DNA of 12,801 nt from JBBRMQ01 sp038230775 (GTDB taxonomy: Bacteria > Acidobacteriota > Thermoanaerobaculia > Gp7-AA8), in assembly GCA_038230775.1 (NCBI GenBank), contig JBBRMQ010000117.1, forward strand, positions 1 through 12,801, in the 5' to 3' direction. The notes beneath the pieces are model-generated. The model was not told where the DNA came from. It saw nothing but the letters and a program-made list of their open reading frames with translations, and did no database searches. The translations under genes and the position numbers were made by a program. This document shows positions 6,156-12,801 of the stretch, in pieces; position 1 is the stretch's first letter, and the number at the start of each line of letters is the position of its first letter.

Positions 6156-7466
6156 ATGAACATCTGGAAGCAAGTTCTCGATCGGTTAGAGCAATTCATT
6201 GACAGGACGGAGTACGTGACCTGGTTCGCCCCGACGCGCTTTCTCGCGCAGAAGGGCGACATGATCGACGTGAGCGTCCCGTCGCAACGATTTGTCGAGG
6301 CTATCCGCGATCGTCACGGGACACAGATCCGATCGATTCTTGACGAGTTCGCTCCCGGCGGCTCATCCCTGCAGATCCGGTTTGTCCCCGATGCAGCCGC
6401 ATCCCCTTCCGAATCCGTCCCTCCCCCTGCGCCAGTCCACGATTATCCCCAATCGGTGTTGAATCCCCGATATCGATTCGACACGTTCGTCGTCGGCAAG
6501 TCCAACGAGTTGGCCTTCGCCGCTTCGAAGTCGATCGCCGAAAATCCGAGCGGCTCGTTCAACCCCCTCTTCATCTACGGCGGCGCCGGCCTTGGCAAGA
6601 CGCATCTGATCCAGGCAGTCGCGCAGCAGATCCGCGAGTTCAGCCCGCAAAAGAAAGTCGTCTACATGTCGGCCGACTCGCTGGTCACTGAGATCATCAG
6701 CTCGATCCGCTACGACAAGATGCAGTCGTTTCGCGATCGCTATCGATCGATCGACGCGCTGCTCCTCGACGACATTCAGTTCCTCGCCGGCAAGGAACGA
6801 ACGCAGGAAGAGTTCTTCCACACATTCAATGCGCTCTACGAAGCGCAGAAACAGATCGTGTTCACGTCGGACGCTCCACCGAAAGACATTCCAACGCTCG
6901 AAGAGCGGCTGCGATCGCGATTCGAGTGGGGACTGATCGCCGACATTCAGCCGCCGGACCTCGAGACGAAGGTCGCCATCCTCCGCAAGAAAGCGGAAGA
7001 GAAGAAGATCGGTCTGCCGCACGAGGTCGCGCTCTTCATCGCCGAACGCGTGCGCTCGAACATCCGCGAGCTCGAAGGACATCTGAATCGCGTGGCGGCG
7101 TTCGCGTCGCTGACGGGCAATCGCGTGACGATCGAGCTGGCGAAGGAAGCGCTCAAGGATCTTCTTTCGAAGGAAGACAAGCCGATCACGCCCAACGAGA
7201 TTCTGAAAGTGGTGGCAGCGCATTACGGCATCAAGGTGACCGATCTCAAGTCGAAATCGAATGCGCGGCCGATCGCCTATCCACGGCAGGTGGCGATGTA
7301 CATCTGCAAGGAGCTGACGGATCTGTCGTATCCGGAGATTGGAAAGATCTTCAACAACAAACATCACTCGACGGTGATGTACTCGGTCGAGAAAATCGAT
7401 CAGCTCATTCAGGACGATCAGCAGGTCGCGCGAACGGTCGAGATGCTGACGAAACAGTTTCGGTAA
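6156..7466 (+). CDS. dnaA: Chromosomal replication initiator protein DnaA
   Basis: DnaA is the AAA+ ATPase that binds DnaA boxes, opens the origin and recruits the helicase. The protein has 436 residues. Domain I is about 1-70 (MNIWKQVLDRLEQ start) and is followed by a short Pro-rich domain II (about 78-103). Domain III has Walker A GGAGLGKT (142-149), Walker B LLLDDIQF (202-209), the arginine-finger segment LRSRFEWG (252-259) and sensor-2 segment RSNIRELEG (300-308). Domain IV, about 343-436, ends with the DNA-reading helix-turn-helix (about 374-413). Its signature loop, usually GGRDHTTV or GGKHHTTV-like, reads NNKHHSTV (400-407). The ATG at 6156 matches the family start; the frame is open further up to 5961 but would run through the origin. 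There is no strong Shine-Dalgarno sequence. Confidence 0.98.
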   Translation: MNIWKQVLDRLEQFIDRTEYVTWFAPTRFLAQKGDMIDVSVPSQRFVEAIRDRHGTQIRSILDEFAPGGSSLQIRFVPDAAASPSESVPPPAPVHDYPQSVLNPRYRFDTFVVGKSNELAFAASKSIAENPSGSFNPLFIYGGAGLGKTHLIQAVAQQIREFSPQKKVVYMSADSLVTEIISSIRYDKMQSFRDRYRSIDALLLDDIQFLAGKERTQEEFFHTFNALYEAQKQIVFTSDAPPKDIPTLEERLRSRFEWGLIADIQPPDLETKVAILRKKAEEKKIGLPHEVALFIAERVRSNIRELEGHLNRVAAFASLTGNRVTIELAKEALKDLLSKEDKPITPNEILKVVAAHYGIKVTDLKSKSNARPIAYPRQVAMYICKELTDLSYPEIGKIFNNKHHSTVMYSVEKIDQLIQDDQQVARTVEMLTKQFR

Positions 7467-7560
7467 TGCTGTGGAGAAGTCTCACGAAAACCTGCGTACA
7501 CATTTGGCTCGATGGTGGGTCAACTTTTTCGCTGCGGAAAACGAAAGAAATCTCCGCTGC

Positions 7561-7576
7561 TTTTCCTCACGGAAAA
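7561..7576. repeat. Short hairpin and nested inverted repeat before the dnaN promoter
   Basis: TTTTCC (7561-7566) and GGAAAA (7571-7576) pair perfectly around a TCAC loop. A wider pair, CTGCGG (7532-7537) and CCGCAG (7577-7582), encloses it. There is no T-run after the stem, so it does not look like a terminator of dnaA. It could be a protein-binding site or a cruciform near the origin. Confidence 0.4.
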
Positions 7577-7599
7577 CCGCAGATTCACATCGCGCTGAC

Positions 7600-7608
7600 T
7601 GCTATACT
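7600..7608 (+). promoter_or_regulatory. Extended -10 promoter element for dnaN
   Basis: TGCTATACT fits the extended -10 pattern TGNTATAAT with one mismatch. There is no good -35 hexamer at 16-18 bp, as is common for extended -10 promoters. Transcription would start near 7615, leaving a leader of about 87 bases before dnaN that includes the DnaA-box-like site at 7637-7645. Confidence 0.5.
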
Positions 7609-7636
7609 TTTGAAACCTTTGCAGACGATTCGAGGA

Positions 7637-7674
7637 TTATCCGCACGGATCTACTGCCACTATCACTAACAATA
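7637..7674 (+). other. DnaA-box-like site followed by a trinucleotide stretch (candidate DnaA-trio)
   Basis: TTATCCGCA (7637-7645) differs by one base from TTATCCACA. After five bases (CGGAT) comes a three-base register ending mostly in A: CTA, CTG, CCA, CTA, TCA, CTA, ACA, ATA (7651-7674). Read on the other strand this is a run of TAG-like triplets, recalling the DnaA-trio element that DnaA binds as single strand next to a DnaA box in Bacillus. Only three of the eight triplets fit the motif fully, so this is a suggestion. Confidence 0.3.
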
Positions 7675-7701
7675 CAGACTCGGTTTTCTTAAGGAAGAGA
7701 T

Positions 7702-8826
7702 ATGGAGCTGACGGTCGCAAAGGCGGATCTTCAAAAAGAACTCCAGCTGTGCCAGGGAGTGGTGGAGAAACGCTCGACGATTCCGATTCTCTCGAATGTT
7801 CTGCTCAGGGCTGCGGACGACCGTCTGCAGATTGCGGCGACCGATCTCGACGTTACGATTCTCAGCTCCTGCGCGGCGAAGGTCACGATGCCCGGCGGCG
7901 TCACGATCGAGGCGAAGCGTCTCTTCGACATCGTGCGCTCGCTCCCCGAAGAAGACGTGCACATCGCGATGCAGGAAAACAACTCGATGCTCGTCGAGTC
8001 CGGAACGGCAAAGTTCCGGCTGTTAGGCCTGCCGGCGGAGGACTACCCTACCCTCCCGACGGTGAACGCGACCGAGTCGTACACGCTTCCCCTCCAAGAG
8101 TTGAAGACGATGGTTGCCAAGGTGAAGTTTGCGATCACCCACGAGGAGACGCGCTTTCAGCTCAACGGGGCGCTGCTCAAAGTGCAACCGACCAAGATGG
8201 AGATGGTTGCCACCGACGGACATCGCATGGCGCTCATCAACTTTCCGCAGGGTGGCAACGGCAAGCGGAAGGGAAGCGACCTCACGATCCTGATTCCGCG
8301 CAAGGCGCTCGAAGAAATCCTGCGCCTCGAAGCGTCGGAAGACGGAAACGTGAAGTTTGGTGTCGCGGAGAATCATCTGTTCTTCGAAGCGGGCGAACGG
8401 CGTCTGCTCGCGCGCATGATCGACGTCAACTTCCCGAACTACATGGAAGTCATCGCTCGCGATAACGATCGCAAGGTGATGGTCGACCGCGAGCGACTGC
8501 TGTCGACGATTCGCCGCATCTCGCTGGTGGCGAACGAACGGACACGCGCGGTGCGATTCGATTTCGCGCCGGGGAAGCTCACGGTGTCGTCGACGAATCC
8601 CGAGCTCGGCGATGCGCGCGAGACCGTTCCCATCGACTACGCGGGCAACCCGTTCTTCGTCGGCCTCAACGCCGCGTACGTGACCGATTTTCTGAGCGCC
8701 GTAGAGACGCCGCAGGTCTCGCTCGATCTCAAAGACGAGAACAGCCAGTGCATCGGCCGCCCATCAGCGAATGAAGAACTGCCGTACGAATATCTCTACG
8801 TCGTGATGCCGATGCGCCTGGCGTGA
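7702..8826 (+). CDS. dnaN: DNA polymerase III subunit beta (sliding clamp)
   Basis: DnaN dimerises into the ring that holds the replicative polymerase on DNA and also docks repair enzymes. At 374 residues it has the expected length (366 in E. coli), made of three similar domains of roughly 120-125 residues each. Recognisable segments are KRSTIPILSNVLLRA (23-37), ATDLDVTI (46-53), the GLPAEDYPTLP stretch after about 109, VATDGHRMAL in the second domain, and the C-terminal EYLYVVMPMRL, part of the peptide-binding pocket. The start MELTVAKADLQKEL is typical, and AAGGA lies six bases upstream of the ATG. A hexamer-like extended -10 at 7600 gives it its own probable promoter. A heptamer hairpin begins two bases after its stop codon. 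Confidence 0.98.
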   Translation: MELTVAKADLQKELQLCQGVVEKRSTIPILSNVLLRAADDRLQIAATDLDVTILSSCAAKVTMPGGVTIEAKRLFDIVRSLPEEDVHIAMQENNSMLVESGTAKFRLLGLPAEDYPTLPTVNATESYTLPLQELKTMVAKVKFAITHEETRFQLNGALLKVQPTKMEMVATDGHRMALINFPQGGNGKRKGSDLTILIPRKALEEILRLEASEDGNVKFGVAENHLFFEAGERRLLARMIDVNFPNYMEVIARDNDRKVMVDRERLLSTIRRISLVANERTRAVRFDFAPGKLTVSSTNPELGDARETVPIDYAGNPFFVGLNAAYVTDFLSAVETPQVSLDLKDENSQCIGRPSANEELPYEYLYVVMPMRLA

Positions 8827-8827
8827 C

Positions 8828-8908
8828 GAGGACTGAGGACTGGGCGATGGGGACGGAGGGCCATTCGACACGTCGTTTCTCAGTCCTCAGTCCTCAGTCC
8901 TCAGTCCC
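8828..8908. repeat. Heptamer tandem array forming a 15-bp stem between dnaN and recF
   Basis: GAGGACT occurs twice in tandem at 8828-8841. CTCAGTC occurs four times in perfect tandem at 8879-8906. GAGGACTGAGGACTG (8828-8842) is the exact reverse complement of 8881-8895, giving a 15-bp perfect stem with a 38-base loop. Because of the repeats, the pairing can also slip by one unit (to 8888-8902). The element fills nearly the whole 85-bp spacer, starting right after the dnaN stop and ending three bases before the recF ATG. No T-run follows. It may attenuate or process the message between dnaN and recF, or be an inert repeat insertion. Confidence 0.85.
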
Positions 8909-8911
8909 ACG

Positions 8912-9970
8912 ATGATTCTTCGCCGAATCGCGGCCGAGAACTTCCGGACCCTCGACGCGGCGCCGATCGAGTTTCATCCGCAGACAAACCTCATCGTCGG
9001 CCGCAACGGCCAGGGCAAGACCAACCTGCTCGAAGCGATCTATCTCCTGGCGACCACGAAATCGTTTCGCACGCCGCGCGTGGTCAACGCGTTCCGATTC
9101 GGCGCCGAGACGCTCTTCGTTTCCGGAGCGCTGGAGCGCGACGCTGTCGAGCGAACGCTTTCCGTCGGTCTGGAGACGGGCGAGACGAGGCGCCGCGTGC
9201 TGATGATCAACGGCGAGCGCGTCCCGTTGCACGACTACCTCCGGGCGATGACCGTGTTCGCCTATTCGTCGGCCAGGCTGGAGATCCTGCGTGGCACCCC
9301 GGAAGAGCGGAGACGCTTCCTGGATCGCGGCGTTGCCAGCATCGACCCGTCATATCTCGCGGCCATTACGCGCTATGGGCGCGTTCTCAAGCAGCGCAAT
9401 GCCCTTCTGCAAAGCGGATCGGCGGCCGCCCTCGACGCCTGGGATGCGGAGTTCGTCGAGACCGCGACCGCAATCCAGCGGGCCCGAGCGGCGTACGTCG
9501 AGGCCCTGCGGGGCTCGATGGCGGAGATCGCGAACCAGTTCGACGTGCGGCGGGTAAAGATGACGTACCGGCCGACCGCCCCCGAGGTCGCGCGCCGTCG
9601 CGATGAGCTCCGCGCTGGCGTTTCGCTCAGCGGCCCACAACGTGACAACCTCGACTTCGTCCTCGACGGCCACCCGGCGCACGAGGTGCTCTCCGGCGGC
9701 GAGCAGAAGATGATCGTGCTTCTGCTGAAGTTCGCGAAACTGGCGCTTTTCAGCCAGCGTCAGGACGACGCGGCGCTCTTCGTTCTGGACGATCTCGATG
9801 CCGAGCTGGACGTTGAGATTCTCAGGCAACTCCTATCCCGATTGCCGCCGAAAACACAGGTTTTTGCGACCTCCGCAAAGGACCGTTTGATCGGCGATTT
9901 GACGACCGGTCCGCACCGCCGCTTAACTATTGAAAACGGGCGAGTTACTGCGGCCGAAGATTTCGCCTGA
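8912..9970 (+). CDS. recF: DNA replication and repair protein RecF
   Basis: RecF is an SMC/ABC-like ATPase that, with RecO and RecR, loads RecA at single-strand gaps and stalled forks. The 352 residues are close to the family's usual 360. Walker A GRNGQGKT is at 30-37, the ABC signature LSGGEQK at 260-266, and Walker B LFVLDDLDAELD at 289-300. The signature reads SGGEQ instead of the SxGQQ common in RecF, closer to the classical ABC form. The start MILRRIAAENFRTL matches the family (KxLxLxNFRNY type), so the ATG at 8912 is secure. Nevertheless the ribosome-binding region is made of CTCAGTC repeats and has no purine-rich Shine-Dalgarno sequence. Expression is probably low or depends on dnaN translation (inference). 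Confidence 0.96.
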   Translation: MILRRIAAENFRTLDAAPIEFHPQTNLIVGRNGQGKTNLLEAIYLLATTKSFRTPRVVNAFRFGAETLFVSGALERDAVERTLSVGLETGETRRRVLMINGERVPLHDYLRAMTVFAYSSARLEILRGTPEERRRFLDRGVASIDPSYLAAITRYGRVLKQRNALLQSGSAAALDAWDAEFVETATAIQRARAAYVEALRGSMAEIANQFDVRRVKMTYRPTAPEVARRRDELRAGVSLSGPQRDNLDFVLDGHPAHEVLSGGEQKMIVLLLKFAKLALFSQRQDDAALFVLDDLDAELDVEILRQLLSRLPPKTQVFATSAKDRLIGDLTTGPHRRLTIENGRVTAAEDFA

Positions 9971-9997
9971 AACTGCGGAAAAACGGCAATTTCGCGG

Positions 9998-10003
9998 TAT
10001 AAT
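9998..10003 (+). promoter_or_regulatory. -10 element of a probable gyrB-gyrA promoter
   Basis: A perfect TATAAT lies in the 116-bp recF-gyrB spacer. The bases 16-18 bp upstream (around 9974-9981, TGCGGAAA) are a poor -35. The start would be near 10010, giving a leader of about 77 bases. CTGCGGAAAA at 9973-9982 is an exact copy of a 10-mer at 7532-7541 upstream of the dnaN promoter. The gyrB ATG is preceded by a weak AAGAGAG ribosome-binding stretch. Confidence 0.5.
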
Positions 10004-10086
10004 TCAGCGTTACAAATCGCGGTGCAACTTCTCGCCACTTCCCTCCGCGGACACCAGCCAAAAATCTGCAGTTCAGAAGAGAGTTC

Positions 10087-12474
<2,388 letters not shown>

Positions 12475-12489
12475 TCAATACAACAATTC

Positions 12490-12801
12490 ATGCCTGAATT
12501 CGATTACACAAAACAAGACGATCAACGAGTACCGGTCAACATCGAAGACGAGATGCGCAAGTCGTATCTCGACTATGCGATGTCGGTCATCATCGGCCGC
12601 GCGCTTCCCGACGTCCGCGACGGGCTGAAGCCTGTTCATCGCCGGATCCTGTACGGCATGTACGAGCAGGGCAACACGTCCAACCGCGCGTACAAGAAGT
12701 CGGCGCGCATCATCGGCGACGTGATGGGCAAGTACCACCCGCACGGCGACAGCGCGATCTATGACTCGGTCGTCCGTATGGCGCAGGAGTTCTCCATGCG
12801 C
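12490..12801 (+). CDS. gyrA: DNA gyrase subunit A, 5' part only
   Basis: The first 104 codons of the breakage-reunion subunit of gyrase are present; the family has about 800-900 residues, so most lies off the right edge, including the catalytic tyrosine. Family segments include VNIEDEMRKSYLDYAMSVII (16-35), GRALPDVRDGLKPVHRRILY (36-55) and the quinolone-determining stretch HPHGDSAIYDSVVRMAQ. There the positions equivalent to E. coli S83 and D87 are S88 and D92, so no classical resistance substitution is seen at those two sites. The ATG lies 15 bp after gyrB with no strong Shine-Dalgarno sequence in the AT-rich gap, which suggests coupling to gyrB. The N-terminus is a few residues longer than E. 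coli GyrA. Whether this could be parC cannot be excluded absolutely, but adjacency to dnaA-dnaN-recF-gyrB makes gyrA the clear choice. Confidence 0.96.
   Translation, partial: MPEFDYTKQDDQRVPVNIEDEMRKSYLDYAMSVIIGRALPDVRDGLKPVHRRILYGMYEQGNTSNRAYKKSARIIGDVMGKYHPHGDSAIYDSVVRMAQEFSMR

Larger units (their letters stand above)
7467..7701. other. dnaA-dnaN intergenic region, possible second part of oriC
   Basis: These 235 bp are AT-richer than the flanking genes. They hold a DnaA-box-like TTCTCCACA on the minus strand just after dnaA (7470-7478, one mismatch), TTATCCGCA on the plus strand (7637-7645, one mismatch) and a 6-bp perfect hairpin (7561-7576). They also hold an extended -10 (7600-7608) and a good ribosome-binding site for dnaN, AAGGA at 7691-7695, six bases before the ATG. 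The bipartite layout of boxes on both sides of dnaA resembles the Bacillus-type origin. I saw no convincing small gene. Confidence 0.5.

Noticed and set aside
5870..6262. Upstream extension of rpmH to 6262 (175 residues)
   Set aside because: bL34 begins universally at MKRTYQ. The extension crosses the rpmH promoter, the origin and the start of dnaA.
6363..7367. 334-residue minus-strand open frame antisense to dnaA
   Set aside because: It is a shadow of the dnaA codons with no domain pattern and no promoter or ribosome-binding site.
7561..7582. Intrinsic terminator of dnaA
   Set aside because: The hairpin TTTTCC/GGAAAA is short and is followed by CCGCAG rather than a T-run.
12475..12489. Separate promoter for gyrA
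   Set aside because: The 15-bp gap is too short, and gyrB and gyrA are best read as one transcript.

Overview
This window is a chromosomal replication-origin neighbourhood from a GC-rich (about 60% by eye) Gram-negative-type bacterium. The Gram-negative inference rests on a 548-residue YidC with a large periplasmic domain and a 795-residue GyrB carrying the long insertion seen in proteobacterial-type enzymes. The heptanucleotide hairpin arrays, the GTCATTCTG-type palindromic repeat and the protein sequences would fit Acidobacteriota or a related soil or sediment phylum. I cannot fix the taxon from sequence alone.

Layout. The minus-strand arm (1-5869) reads outward from the origin as rpmH, rnpA, yidD, yidC, jag/khpB, mnmE, mnmG (mnmG runs off the left edge). 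Spacing in this arm is extremely tight: 4 bp, 1 bp, 1 bp, 17 bp, then a 4-bp GTGA overlap. Only mnmG is set apart, by a 125-bp gap holding a perfect parS-like palindrome and a dispersed-repeat-type imperfect palindrome. The central divergent region (5870-6155) carries a near-consensus rpmH promoter overlapped by an 8-bp inverted repeat, an inverted heptamer array, a likely dnaA promoter, and a cluster of DnaA boxes directly before dnaA. The plus-strand arm (6156-12801) reads dnaA, dnaN, recF, gyrB, gyrA (gyrA runs off the right edge). It has a 235-bp dnaA-dnaN spacer with further DnaA-box-like sites, and a second heptamer hairpin between dnaN and recF.

How it works together. The right arm makes the initiator (DnaA), sliding clamp (DnaN), gap-repair ATPase (RecF) and gyrase. 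The left arm makes ribosomal protein bL34, the RNase P protein, membrane-insertion factors (YidD, YidC), an RNA-binding KH/R3H protein (Jag/KhpB) and the MnmE-MnmG tRNA wobble-uridine modification pair. All genes point away from the origin, so transcription runs with replication. The parS-like site, about 4.9 kb from the DnaA boxes, suggests ParAB-dependent origin segregation, with parAB outside the window.

The genes are all core housekeeping genes; I found no new defence, mobile or biosynthetic system. The interest lies in the non-coding parts: two inverted heptamer arrays, the parS site against the mnmG start codon, the palindromic promoter, and a candidate bipartite origin. Some changed residues at normally conserved positions in Jag, MnmE and DnaA are also worth a look.
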